Of a stretch of 64,000 nt of DNA, positions 1 through 12,918 are shown piece after piece. Source of the DNA: Protea cynaroides. Lineage: Eukaryota > Streptophyta > Magnoliopsida > Proteales > Proteaceae. A program made the translations under genes and the position numbers. The first letter of the stretch is position 1, and each line of letters begins with the position of its first letter. The notes beneath the pieces are model-generated. The model was not told the origin of the DNA, ran no database searches, and worked only from the letters and a program-made list of their open reading frames with translations. The DNA is taken from positions 40,720,199 through 40,784,198 of the forward strand of contig CM053272.1 of the NCBI GenBank assembly GCA_028583415.1, written 5' to 3'.

Positions 1-866
1 GGTGGAATTTGTTCAGCTTCTCCGATCCTGCCACGTAGATGAAACTCTCATAACAAGAAAGTGGGCGAGATATACCTTAGGACCACTCTGATGCTAAAGT
101 TAGAGACATCCAAGGACACGCAGTATGGAGTTCTTTGTGGAGCACTAGAGCTCCTTGAAGATGAGGGTTCCTTGAGATACTGGAGCCACCTCCATCTTCC
201 CTTCTTCTCCGATGAAGTGAGATCTTAAAACCATAGAGAGAGCAAAATACAAGAGAATTAATACATGGTTATGATGTTTTTTTCTTATGACATGGAAATT
301 CTAAATCCTCTTACAATTGATATCCTTTTGCTATATATAAGTCCTAGAGGAAGCTTTTTAGACAAGCCTCTCCACACCTACCACCATCTCAATCATCAGC
401 CTCCTAGGGAACAATAGGTTTGAGAGGTTACGACCCCTTAGGGCGGCTCTGGGACGTCTTGTCAGCCGCTTACGACCCCCCTTGGCATTCTTTGACCCCC
501 TTATAGTCCACGTCCTCCATATTTTCTGATGTTTGTCTCTGTCCTTACACTTTTATCGAGTGCCGGTCCTATTTTTTGCTGATTCAGTCCATAATATGGT
601 GACCTGGCCTGTCAAATCGACTTACTTGGCATTTATGATTGGTGTCAGTATTTATGAACATTAATGACGATCCATTAAATGCCCAGCTACCCCCATCAAT
701 CAGTCCCATCATGTTTGGATCACTCTGGGGGGTCGAACATGAGTTTCTTTTTCAGACATCTCTTATTATCATTCCTCGCGCTTTAGATGCATGCCACGTG
801 TCCTTTGATCATCTTAAATTTCCCATTGACGGTCAGATTTATATCCATTATTATTTCCCCCCAACA
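1..866 (+). mobile_element. Probable LTR (solo or truncated) of a Ty3/gypsy-type retrotransposon
   Basis: The first 250 bases include a phrase (about 86-112, 'gaccactctgatgctaaagt') of the kind found in many plant gypsy LTRs. A TATA-like ctatatataa lies at 331-340. The sequence then runs through GC-richer text with a G-box-like ccacgtgtc near 793 and ends in a run of C followed by caaca at 855-866, a common plant LTR end. No gag or pol reading frame follows, so this looks like a solo or broken LTR cut by the window edge. The short ORF at 639-884 lies inside it and has no protein character. The call rests on overall resemblance; the second LTR or a target duplication cannot be seen. Confidence 0.45.
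331..340 (+). promoter_or_regulatory. TATA-like box of the LTR
   Basis: The sequence ctatatataa sits about 530 bases before the putative LTR end, a plausible place for the core promoter of the element. This is motif evidence only. Confidence 0.3.
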
Positions 867-3157
867 ATATCTTTTAAGTATTGATCTTTACCAATTGAAT
901 TACTCCCTTGGGGTTATCACAAGACGTTTATTTTGCCATGTAGACAGATGATTTGTCTATTATGACTATTAGATAAAGAAGACATAGTCTAGATTAGTCA
1001 CATATCTAATTTCAGATATTCTACTCTAATCAAATACTCCCCATCTTGTATAAACATGCATCATACTCTAGATATTAATATATATATATATACTCCCCCA
1101 ACTCTAAGCAAGAAATATATGATTTAGATTAAAAAATCATAAAAATAGATAATTCATAATTGTTTTATGATTTTCAAAAACATTTCATTTCATTGTTACT
1201 TGGACAACTACCCTTTTATTATAATTAGGGGTGGTTTATCAAACATGAGAAATCTAGGGTATATTTAGGGGAGATTATGGGCTTCTGATGATCACTTGTA
1301 GATTTCTAAACGCTAGCTTCTTTAGAGCAAAAAAGTGGATCCAACCATATGCATTTGGGTTTTTAGCCTTGAGGTTGAAATTAATCCAAACAGATACTAT
1401 TGGTTGGATGTACATTTGCCTTTCGAAGCTAGCTTATCCAAATTCACACGCACTTAGCTTGCCTGCATTTTCAGATTTCCTTTTAGAATGAGATTAGATC
1501 ATTCCTTTTCTACTTAAACTTTATTTGACTGGTTGGAAAATAGGAAAAGAAAAACGTGACAAATACATACTAACATTTCCATTGGGGGAAAGTTTCAGTT
1601 TTTCTTCAACAAATGGTGGAGAGAAATATCTTCATATTCAAGGTGAAGAGGAATACTTCATCTCCGAGTTTGGAGGCATTAGATTGGAATCTGTATACAG
1701 TTTCAATAGTTCGTTTAGGGAGCAAATAATAATTAACCCTATCGATGACACTTTTCCTGTTTTCATTATTTGACTTTTTTTTTAATTTCCCAAAAATTGC
1801 AATATCTTTTTTATCGAGAAAGTTTGATTGATCAGCCTCACCTTAGGTCTAGAGCATCTCTCTCTAAAAAAAGTACAGATCGATTTTTCTCCCATCCTTC
1901 CACCCCTTCGATCAATTTAATGAACCACATCACATCAAGATACTGAAAATTTTTAAAATCTAATGTGATGTACGAAATTGCAGATCGATTTTTGCCAAGT
2001 GAACTAGACAAATCCAAGTTAGATGCACTTAGTTTGACACACTAATTCAATAGTATGACTCATATTATATTGCATATGTTCCTTTATATTTTTGGGGAAA
2101 AATTATCATAAACCGTATGTCCTTTCTTAGAATTTTTTTTTTTTTTTAAATTTGCCCAGAGTTCAACTTAAGTTTGGCATGGACAATGCGGACAAACTAT
2201 CATCAAAATTCATGTGCGTCCCACACGTTCACTTCAGTTGGTTCCACCTTAAACAAAATCATGCATGGATTCAAACTGCATCCAACTGTAACCTGTCATA
2301 TTGTTCTCAATAATGGATCTAAATTCTGTCCTCGAGAGGTTGGGAGATGTTGGCTTATGTACTAGCTCGAATAGAAGGCTCGGATCCAATCCAACTCACA
2401 CCCATGTGTTAGGCATCGGCTAGTGAAAATTGCCATCCTCCCCAATCCCTGGGAAGAGAGGATTTGAATACCTCAATAATAGCTTCAGCTAATATAAACA
2501 CAGAACCCATTCTGAGTTTATTACGTTCTCTGCCACTAAAAGAGATAAGATTTTCTTTTTCTTTTTTTTATTTTTTTATTATTTATTTAGAGATACGATC
2601 ATACGAAGTTGATAGAAGCACTTAAGAACAAAGTAGAATCCGGAATCTTGATCATATTTTGGTTTGTTTTCCTCCCAATCTTTTTAACAATAATCTTTTC
2701 TTGTTGGCCCTCATCAATTATTGATAAATTCTGTTCATTTGATGGCCAACAATGGTTGTTCAGATTTCATAATCAGAATATCTCTTTATCTGATAGGTAT
2801 AATTAGAATCTCTCCACCACTCAATTCATTCCTTATTAAGTAGTGTTGTTGCCTGTGCCCATAAAAAAGGTGACGACAGATCATTCAGTAGGGACTTAAG
2901 ATAGAGACTATGATGCTGGTATTGTTCCTATTTTGTCGATTATTTGAGTCACTTGATAAGATAATGTGAGCTGGATGGATAAATTTATGCTTGTATTAGT
3001 CACGAGTCAAATTTTAAAATCTAAATTTAATCAAATATCCTCTAACAAAAATTGGGTTTAATCCGACCTTTCATATAGCAGATACTTGGGCAGTGAATGG
3101 GTTTTCGAGGAAACCCTTGCCTCTTCACTTCGGTACTGTAAATTCGCATCAAATTAA
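867..3157. other. AT-rich intergenic DNA, no gene seen
   Basis: Short open frames occur (for example 1288-1491, 1525-1773, 2174-2365) but none has recognisable motifs or splice-linked continuation. There are T-rich tracts near 2,136 and 2,560. Nothing else is supported. Confidence 0.6.
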
Positions 3158-3326
3158 GGCCTTATTTGTTTCATTGTAAATTGTTCTATGCAAATAGTGT
3201 TTTACATGAGAAGAAATTTTTTTTTACTTTTCAAACATTTTTTTACATTTTACATTAAAATAGACAGTGAAAAAAAAATCCTATTTTATAAAAAAAATTA
3301 TTATTTTACATAGAAACAAACGAAGC
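3158..3326. mobile_element. MITE-like inverted-repeat element, about 170 bp
   Basis: The left end (ggccttatttgtttcattgt) is an imperfect inverted match to the right end (rev-comp agcttcgtttgtttctatgt). The inside is AT-rich, and TAA flanks both ends, as expected for a Tourist/Harbinger-type three-base target duplication. There is no coding capacity. Boundaries are approximate. Confidence 0.5.
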
Positions 3327-6069
3327 TAAAGAGAATCAAACGTGAATTTGCTATGGATGTCTTGCAAATTTGCCCGTATCGATGCTCCAAATGTAAGCTG
3401 ATGGGCTGATGGGCTGATGGGTTGATGTTACTAGGGAAATTTGGAACACCAATGAGTAATGGCTAATCCCTTTCAAAGTTTCAACTTTTAGTAATCATTT
3501 GTTGAGAAACTACCGAAATCATATATTTAACGTTCAAGCATCAAAATCTACTTAAATTGTGATTATAGAATACAAACAACCACCAGTCCCACCACAACTG
3601 CTATCTCATCATCAACCTCAAATAACCATCCAATAATGCACCATTCTCTCTCTATCTCTCTCTCTCTATCTCTCTCTCTACTTTATAAATGATGAGAGAT
3701 GTAGCTGCCATTTTTACCAAAAAAATAAAAAATAAAAAGAGATGTAGTTGTCATGGTTATATGATTTGAGTAAAGAGTATATAAGTTAGCAAAATAACTA
3801 ACGTACGCGCGTAATGTGTGCCACAATTAATGCGTCTCCTTCATGGACCCATCTTCTGTTTTGTTTTGTTGTGTTCTGTGATAGATTGTGATTTATTAAT
3901 TTCATGGGCCAATGACATGTGCTCATGGGCATGTCGATTGGGTACTCAGTGTACGCTGGAATTAGGAGAATCACACGTCCATGGATTGGAATGGCTGTGG
4001 TTGTCACATTGAGAGATTAATAGAGATGTTGATGTTGTCTTCAAACTCAATCAGTGTAAGATGTTATTTTGTGGATTTAATTAATTATTAGGTTGGTTGA
4101 TTAACGGGAATTCGTATTATTGATTTTAACGATTTGATCTGATTCGTCATAGATTAGAGATAAGTCATTTATATTTATTATTGGGATGGACTAGGGTTTT
4201 GAGATAGTATTATAAATATTAAAATTAAAGTCCTGCAGTCTAAGTTGTTTTTTTTTTTTTTTTTTATCATACGACAGTAAAAGGATCTTCTAAGGGTTGT
4301 AGAAAATTTTTAATCAAAATTTATATTGCAATACAGTAGAAATCAATCTTCTACCCACATGTATGTCTTTAATTTAATGATTTTCTTATAACCCATTGTA
4401 TTCTAGGATTACTGTATAGATGATTAGGGTTGTCATTGAAACCTTAAACATAAATATTCTTACAACCAGAGTTCAAGAGATTTGAATTGGCATCCAAATC
4501 AATCACCTTTGCTCTTGATTCTAATTTTTTAATGAGTCTTTTCACAATAAGATTTGTACGAACCTAATATAAATACAAAACTGCCCCCTTCTCTGATATT
4601 GAAATTTCTATGATGATCCAATAAATGTGGATTAAAGAGATTTAATTACAACTACCTCCATAAAATAACAATCCTTGATGGTTTCTGCCGAATCCCTCCT
4701 CTCTTTTTCTTTTTTTTTTTCTGTAACTGCCGGACCCATTTCAAAGCACCATTATTGCATGTAAAGTTGGGTTAGACCAATATTAACAATGACCAGTAGA
4801 TGATCCTGTGGAGAATATATCCATCAGGTTTGAGCCCTTTACCACGTGGCAAATATAATCGATAATTATGCTAAACAGCTTTCACCACTATCCAAGTTGA
4901 AACTTGCCCCCGTCCACACACTACTAGAAAGGATAAGAAAAACTAAAAATCACCAGACGCCCTCTGGCTCTGGTTATGTGGGACCTCCAAAGTGGGCCTA
5001 AATGCTTATGGATGGAGAGGGGAAAATGGGCTTTTCATCTTCAATCTGTCATCCTGGACTTCAACATAAGTACTGAACTATCTTCCGAGCTAGCCCAACA
5101 GATTATGGGTCTAAGCTGCGGCCGAGACTGGTTCTAATGGCCCAAACATATTTTTTGGAATTCCTCCATACAGGGCAAGGATCTCAACGTGTGATCCACC
5201 TTGGCTGGTTCTTATTTTTTGGCGAGGAAAGATAAAAGCATTGTATTAATGTAAAGAGAGGGTTTTCAATAATACCAATGGTGGGGGAATCTCTTTCACA
5301 ATACACCAACGGAAGTAGGAAATGGTATAGGCAATGGGAAGTCCATTGAGGAAGGAGTAGATTCCAAATTGGTGTACACGAAACCGAACAACAAGAGTTT
5401 GCAGGAAATTGTTTTCCGTGATTATTGGTCTTGAAGGTCCAATAAAGGCGTTTTTGGTGACATAGCAGTTCATATTGGCCAACGATAGACATTAAGATCC
5501 TCTCTCCTCAAGCTCAGCTTAAATAGAGTTAATGACATATGACAAAATAATACATAGAATGAGTTATTTTTCGCCCATCCACAAGTTCTAGTGCCAGGAT
5601 GGGACTCTTAAACAGGTATTTCAAACATTTTTTCAATAAGTAAGTAATAATGAGATTCCAATGATAGTTCTTCATCTATAGTGAAAAAATAAAAAATAAA
5701 AAAAAAGAAAAAAAAAACTTACCCCAGAGTATATTAAAATGTCTATAACTACAAAAAACGTGCATAGGACTAGAGAGTGGATGCATAGACATACATTGGA
5801 TGAGGGTATGTATGAAAACACGAAAGTATATGATTGAATTAGATCCTAGAATATAATGTGTGACTAGTTCAAACTATTCCCTAAATATCCTATTCCCTAA
5901 ATATCCAATCATCTAATTCACCGCCCCATTGATAGAAACCCTATTGATAGAATTAGAATTAACCATACAACTAAGTGTACGGACCATGGATTTCCTTCTA
6001 GAAACTTTCATTGTATTGTGATGTGGATATGTTAGATTAGTATATAAGTCAAATCATGTTATGATTGTG
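3327..6069. other. Intergenic DNA, no gene supported
   Basis: The stretch contains a TCTC/TATC-rich low-complexity run around 3,640-3,680, T tracts near 4,245-4,265, and a possible ABRE-like ccacgtggc near 4,852. The frame at 5,246-5,482 on the minus strand has fairly protein-like composition and ends near an A-rich tract, so it could be the relic of a retroelement or pseudogene. I do not recognise it, and it has no supported neighbours or splice sites. Confidence 0.5.
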
Positions 6070-6378
6070 ATTGGTTGCAAAGGAAATTAAAGGGAAGTAA
6101 AAAATTTCAAATCACCAAAGGAAACTTTTATAAGCATAATCTAACATGGTTGTATAAACTATTTGAATTAATTTTCATATTTAGTATTTGATATTTTTAG
6201 ATGTAATTTTTATTCTATTTTTCAAATGCAAGGGATTTGGATGCCAAGTAAAATGAAAGTTAATCCACAAATATGGAATGATATGGAGTTAGTTATGTAA
6301 TCATGTGATAAAATCTGTAATGATTGCAATTATTTATTTTGTAAATTTCACTTCATTTCTCTTTAATTTCCTACACAT
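6070..6378. mobile_element. MITE, family A copy 1 (ggttgcaaggga type)
   Basis: It begins with ttggttgcaaaggaaattaa and ends in tttctctttaatttcct, an imperfect terminal inverted repeat. The AT-rich middle shares phrases with the copies at 21,569-21,907 and 53,203-53,551, such as 'caagggatttgg' and 'tatgtaatcatgtgata'. The right end is degraded. It is non-coding. Confidence 0.55.
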
Positions 6379-6479
6379 GACAGATGTATCGAGATTGGGT
6401 TCTAGCTTCGTATTTGTCAGGAAAAATCCCAAAAATGTAACGTGAGAAATATTTTTCAAGTTGGCTTTATATGGTGGCA

Positions 6480-6830
6480 GCTAGGGGTGCAAGTTTGGAT
6501 TTTCACCCCGAGCCCGACCTGGCCCTGAGCTCGAACAAGGCCTAGGCTGATATACCTTGGCCTTGAGGGAGGACTAGGGTTGGGAATTGTCCTGGGTCAG
6601 GGTTGAGGCCTTCGACTGAGCCCGGCTTGGTCCATCCCATCCCGATTTTTCTTCTTCTCATCAATCTTGCCCAATCCCTTCATCTCCCATCTTTCTCCTG
6701 ATGATTAGGGTCAAGGTCAGCCCAACCTCATCTCAAGGGCAAATCAAGGTTAGATTTTTCAGGCCCTGAAGTATAGCCTGGTTGGACCCAGTTTAGGGGC
6801 TTAAGGCTTCGACTGGGGTTTTAAAAAGCC
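6480..6830 (+). repeat. Degenerate 'gggtgcaag...cccgagcccg' dispersed repeat
   Basis: This GC-richer text repeats words like gcccgacctgg, gagcccggcttgg and ggcctt, typical of a degenerate dispersed repeat common in plant genomes. A related stretch lies in the opposite orientation at 62,163-62,330. It has no coding frame. Confidence 0.45.
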
Positions 6831-8174
6831 GACCTAAACGGAAAAAGATTGTCTCTAGTCCATCCAGTCGTGATCGGACGGACTGGAAGCACAAGACACG
6901 CCCCGCAATGTATTGGTAGGCATGTCATTTGATTCCCGTTCGTCCGTTCACTGTAGGACGAACTGGAAATGATCTCAATCCGACCCAAACACTGTTGCAG
7001 CCCTATCGGAACTCGAACCCCGAGCCACAATCTGTTGAAGTGAGAATGCCTTCCCGCGCAAAGGAAGCCAGGCTCCTTGTCTTCTATTATCACTCGATTC
7101 TTTCAATTTCCATACGAATATCTCAATTACAGTACATGCGATCAGTACTTCTTGGTGAATACTAGCAGACGATAGTTCAATAGTACAGGCTCCTCTCCGA
7201 TCGAATTCGCGGGAAAGGAAGTACCGCAATCAAAGCTTCCTTCCATAAATTGCAAAAGAAACGCATTCTGACCTTATTAGCTCCGGCGGCGACCCAACCA
7301 CCATCCGACGGTTTTTTCAAACTCTTGCAGCTTACCATATATGGTCTTAATATAGCTTCCGTGAGATGCAGCTTTAATTTCATCTCATCTTTTACCTATG
7401 AATTGCATTACTGCCCAGTTTCTGTTGTGATAGTTGTTTCTAAATGATTCAACGGATATGAGGAGTGAGAACGGTAAAGGATTTATTTGAACTATACATC
7501 GGGTAGGGAAAAATCTACTGCGTGATTGATTACGGAACGGATTTGGACTTTGGAGTGATCAATCCTAGGCTTGTAGAAATTCTAGAACTTGTCGATCCTC
7601 TGACCCAATGCCCAACTTATAAAATTAAGCAGTCTCTGGCCTTGCTTCAAAAATGAAATTTATACGAAATCAACGACACAAATACGGGGCGGATGCTGGC
7701 ATTTTTTAAACCAGTCCGAAGTTGCATACCGTTCCTCATCTTGTTTCTTTCCCGAAGAAAGGGCAGAGCATTCCTGATTTCAAAAAGGAGCAAGGATCTT
7801 TGTTTTCCCAACACTCAGGTGAATTCTTTAAACGCACCTTGCATTATGCTTGAATATGTGTGTGGTCACAACCAGAGCCATAGTGTCTTCTTTATCATCC
7901 ATAGTCAAGCCTGCACTAGACTGTCCATTGGGTGGGGAAGTAGAAGTTTCGTACTGGATAGGCACTGGACATAAATGACTGACTATAAATAGGTAAAATT
8001 CTGCTCATTGAGAACTTGATAGGGTCGTTCTGAGGTACCTTAAGCATATGCTGGCCGTTCATTTGTGGCTCTGGACCTTGGAGGGGTTTCCACTGATTCT
8101 TTTTGAGCTTCATAAGCTCTTTGTTGTCATTATGGATTACAATTGCTACCCATGAAGGGAACTACCCCCATCAT

Positions 8175-8218
<44 letters not shown>

Positions 8219-8239
8219 CAGCAATGCTTGTTTCGGGAA
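6831..8239. other. Downstream flank and probable 3' UTR of the CGLD27-type gene
   Basis: The part next to the stop codon (about 7,700-8,239) is probably 3' UTR on the minus strand. It includes a (GA)n microsatellite at 8,178-8,215. The part at 6,831-7,450 has several overlapping short frames on both strands, with no motif that decides between them. No separate gene is supported. Confidence 0.4.
8178..8215. repeat. (GA)n microsatellite, about 19 units
   Basis: An uninterrupted run of ag dinucleotides, 25 bases downstream of the stop codon of the CGLD27-type gene (which reads on the minus strand), so probably within its 3' UTR. Confidence 0.95.
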
Positions 8240-11200
8240 TTAGTTGACTAGATCATCCCATTTGCAATACTGCCCTCCAGCTAATGCACGATAAAACCTA
8301 TCCCTGCAGTAAACGGGCCTTCCATCTGCAGCTTCTGCAGCTGCTGCTGCTAGATCATCATCTCTCATCACCTCCACCGGCAATCTTAGCAACTCCTCCT
8401 TTCTACAGTTTTTTAAAATTTACAGAAAAAAAAAAAAAAAACGAGTGATGAAGTGGTTGGTTTGAATTTTGATGCATTTCAAAACTGGAAAAAGAGAACA
8501 ATGGGTGTACCTTATATTGGACTTGGTACTGGTTCTTGAAGTTTGAACATTTGACTGGTTTTCTTTTGCTGCAAAAGTGCTATGGAAGAAATTTTCGACT
8601 GGTGTAGCAAATATGAATAGCAATGCAGCTGAAACTAGCAGTGCTCCTGTGCCAACCAATGTCTGTTTCAGCAGCTTGATGACTGGCTTGACCTGGATGC
8701 ATAATGTATTTCAATGCCCTTTTCATCTTCTAAGCAAGATTATTGATTGGAGCTGTGGGGTCTGTTTCAATACCCTTTATCGGATTACAAGGTGAGGAAA
8801 AAAAAATACTTGAACGGAAAAAAAGGAAACCAGATATGGCTCCATTGCTAATTTTACATTCTGCTAAAATGGGGGAAATTCTGATCCACCCAGAATCACC
8901 TCCGTGATCCCAATTATCAATTAGATAGGGTTTTGATGATGAAGGATGGGATTGTGTGAGAAGGGGAATAGGGAGTTGGGTTGAAAGTTCAAACTGATGT
9001 ATAGATTGATAGTAGTTATTTTGGTGTGGGCAGATGCAAGTGGTGCATGCGTAAATCAAAAGTATGGTGAGGGTAGTGCGATTCTGTTTAAGAAACCTAA
9101 ACTGGCAGAGTTGGGTTGAAATTTCAAACTTATATTGATTGATGGTAGTTATTTTGGAGGTAGGCTGATGCAGGTGGTTCGGGCATAAATCAGAAGTATG
9201 ATGGGGAAATTTTTTGTCAAAGAAAGCTATGTGCCAGAGTTTGGGTTGACCTAAAGTGTTGTCTAGAACTAAGAAAATTCTGTAATAACACTTTCTTTTT
9301 TCCCAAGGACTCTGAAATTTTATGATGCAACATTAACTAAAATGAAAAAAAAAAAAAAAAAAATCTTCGGTGGAGTAAAGTTTTAGTGAGTATTTAGATC
9401 AAGGAATATCTCTTTATACTCTGTGTATTCACTGAGCATTATTACCAGTGTTTTTTGTTTAGAAAGGCCACTATCAATATTGGGGAGAAGGTGGGATTTG
9501 GGGATAAGCTTTTAGACATATTTATTAGGAAGTTGGTACTTAAGAAAATACTCTTGGACAGTACAAGGTGATACAAGACTAGTATTCTCCTTCATAGAGG
9601 TCTGAGCATAGATGTATGCACTTTGCCCCATAATACTAAACATACCATATTTAAAGCATATTCTCTTTTTATGAATTAAGATTTAAGTATGTAATAGCCA
9701 CTTGAAATGGTAAGTGTGCATAAAATGTCCATTTGTATGCTTCGTTATTCAAATATTTTGGTTAGGATGAACTTCAGTGTACCTTATAGGAGCCAAGCAG
9801 CCTATCACGAGCCAAAACCTATTGATAAAGAAGAATGCCATGTGTCAGAAAGAAAGCCCACAAAGCTAAAAAATTTCATATCTTGAACTATTTCAACAAG
9901 CATGCGTATCTCAAACTATATCAAGAACAGCTATCTTTACATATACGTGTCTATATGTATATTTAAAATTATTGTATATGTGGCTGATTTCTCATCAATC
10001 TAGAACTTCATTTTTGGAAAGATAAAAAAGGACCTAATCATCCATCTAGACCATAGTTGTTAAATTTGTGTGTTTGTTGCAAATTATTTGCGGATGTATT
10101 GAATTTTTGAAGATACAAGCGGCACATGTGGATATAGAAAATTTGCACATTTTTTACCTGCCTCTTATCATTTACAAACTTTTGCCATGTTATTCCATTA
10201 TTATTTTTTTTTTTTGACTTTTTGCTGTATTCTTCATTTTTAGAGTAAATACAGAATACATTTTAGAGTATATATGCATTTAGAAATTTATAGATTACAC
10301 AAGTAATTTCTAAAAATTATATTAATATTTTGTATATGCTAAATATTTTTTATTGTTATTTCAATGATCGTACTGAGTTAATACCATAATGGCATAATGT
10401 TACTACACACAGTGATCCCTACCCCCCCCCCCCCCAAGTGAACTATGATATCGACTGTTCACCTTTGGAAAAGAGCCATTGGCTATCGTTTAAACTTTTA
10501 ATAGTTCAGTGGCCACTGGCCTGAGCAGTTCATGCAATGGACCTTCTCCTGCTGAATAACTCTGCCTGAATTTCATTGCCTGGTTGGTTAAGACATCCAA
10601 GAGGTGCAGTCACCAGGCAAGCTGTGGTTCAGGTGAGCCACAAGTGGGATTGCATTGACCATGTGGGTAAAGGCAGCGATAGGATTTGTGGTACTCTCAC
10701 TTCATTACATGTACAGGTCCATCATTTAAAGGTGCTCATAATTTCTGTATGTTAACCCATAATTTTCTAGTCATATTTAAATATGGGTTTCTGACATCCG
10801 TCTAATGATTCCATCGAAATTCCAGCTCTATTAATTCTAGTTGAAGTTGTACAGGTAATTATGGACCTTATCTATAACTCCCCAGCTTTTCCTATTGGTA
10901 ATGGCACCTCAAGAATTCAGTCTCTGTGCTTGTCTAGGAAACTAGATGACAATGGACAGGTAAGAGCAGGAAGGCAATTTAAGCTATTCAAATCAAGAGT
11001 ATCCTAGCCTTCTCAATGTAAATGTTGTATTGTAGGTTTGAATAAGATTTTTTTTTTCTTAAAACAGTTCTGCTCCATATAAGACCAGGTGGCCTGGATG
11101 AAAGGTTCCACAAAACACAGTAAGGTCATAGTTCCATCACATTGTATGGATCTTCTACATTGTTTTTTACTAACCTCCGGTGGCTTGACCCACATTTGCC

Positions 11201-12886
11201 CATCATACCATCCACTTTCTTCATAAGGTATCACTGCTGATAAGAGCCTATCACCAACATAACTCCAACCCTGCAATATAGCAATAAAGAAACAGGATTA
11301 CTTTGAGGAAAGCTTTGATTCTGTTCAAAAGAAAATAAATTGCTCTATAGATAACCAGTAGGAATTGTAAATGGGTCTAAGTGATCTAGTCCTATTTTTG
11401 TTGCTTGTGAAGGGGATTTTCTATGGAGGCCTTGAACCTGTATATTTGAGTTATTACGATGCCTAGAACTTTGTATTATTGGATTTATGTTGGTATAACA
11501 TTGGATAAGGCCCTGAGGGGAATTTTGTTGATAAGGGTTTCCGTTCAGTCAATGCTTTGTTAACTATATTTACAGTTTATTTTCTCTTCTTTTCAGCTAT
11601 ATGCCAGTTACTCGTCTCCCCAAAATATAATAAAAAATAAATAAAGACGCACCTCTTCTTAGACATATCTCAGCCTCTTGAGAGGTTGGTAGTTTGAATC
11701 TAATGATTCAATCCTGCAAGCACTGAGAGATGCGAAACTGAACTAGATATTTGTAGAATCTATCACTACAAAGAATAAAATTTTGGTTTCAAGGGCAATC
11801 AACCATGGTCACATCAGCGTCTTCTGAAGCATATTTTTTATTAACACTTATTTTTCATTCTGTGCAATCTTAAGAAAATAAATGACAAGGAAAGTCATGG
11901 TGCAATTAGTCATTGAATTGTATATAAATCCTATTTGTATGCCATGAAAAGTCTGTGGGGTTTTCTCTTATTAATACAATCTTCCTTTAAGTATCAAATA
12001 ATTGTGGCTAAAGTTCAGGAGGGGTGTTTTTGGGATTTGTTCTTGAGATTGTATCACAGTTGCCTATTTTCAGGATTAGAAGTTGAGATTGTGTCTCAGT
12101 TGCCTATTCCAGGATTATTGGTTGAGATTATAAAGCCTTTTCCTATCAAAGTATTAGCAGATGAAAGTTTTGCTCTATAATTTATTTCTTGGGGAGTCTT
12201 CTCCAGAAACTCGGACAATTATCGCATAAGAAATTAACTGAAACCTGGAGGAGAAAATACCAAATATATCCTCAAGACAATTAGCGCGACCAGAAAAAGA
12301 GTTCCAGTCCCAGCAGCTAGAGCAAATCTCAGTGGTTCCTGCAATGTTGGAAAAGATAATCAGGGAGATATGTCATCTCAACTAGAAAAATATGTACTGT
12401 GGAGAAATATGTCTCAACTAGAAAAATATGTCATGCCTTTGTGTACAAAATCTCTTCTAGTTATGAGACTCGGTGATTTCTGTTTCTACCTCTGATTTTA
12501 GAATGGTATGTCTGTCATCTTCATATTCAAAACAGCACTCTTGTTTCTCAACCTCATTGTTACTATCCATGGTAAAGTAGAAGATCTCGCAACCATCTTT
12601 AACGCAGATAGAAGACTTTGGAGGGGATCTCTTGTATTTTTCGGTATATATTTGTTGAGGTTATATTGTGCTAGAGGTGGTTCTGTCTCTGAGTCTATAC
12701 TGCAAAGAACAGTGAATTCAAGTTCAAAACATTTTTCTGCTGCTGTTATTCCTCCTACCATTTTCTCATATACTAGGTTAGTCTAGAAAGTATTTCAACA
12801 TTTTCTCAAACAAGAAGCGAAGTGCCCTTTAAAATGAGAAAAAGACGGGACAAAATGAATAACATAACCTTGAAAAGTTTAACTCT

Positions 12887-12918
<32 letters not shown>

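Noticed and set aside
5246..5482. Minus-strand frame with protein-like composition (78 residues)
   Set aside because: No known motif, no continuing exon, and retroelement-like surroundings; mentioned only as a possible relic.
7000..7030. tRNA-like 'gaactcgaacccc' text
   Set aside because: No cloverleaf could be formed around it by eye; probably chance.
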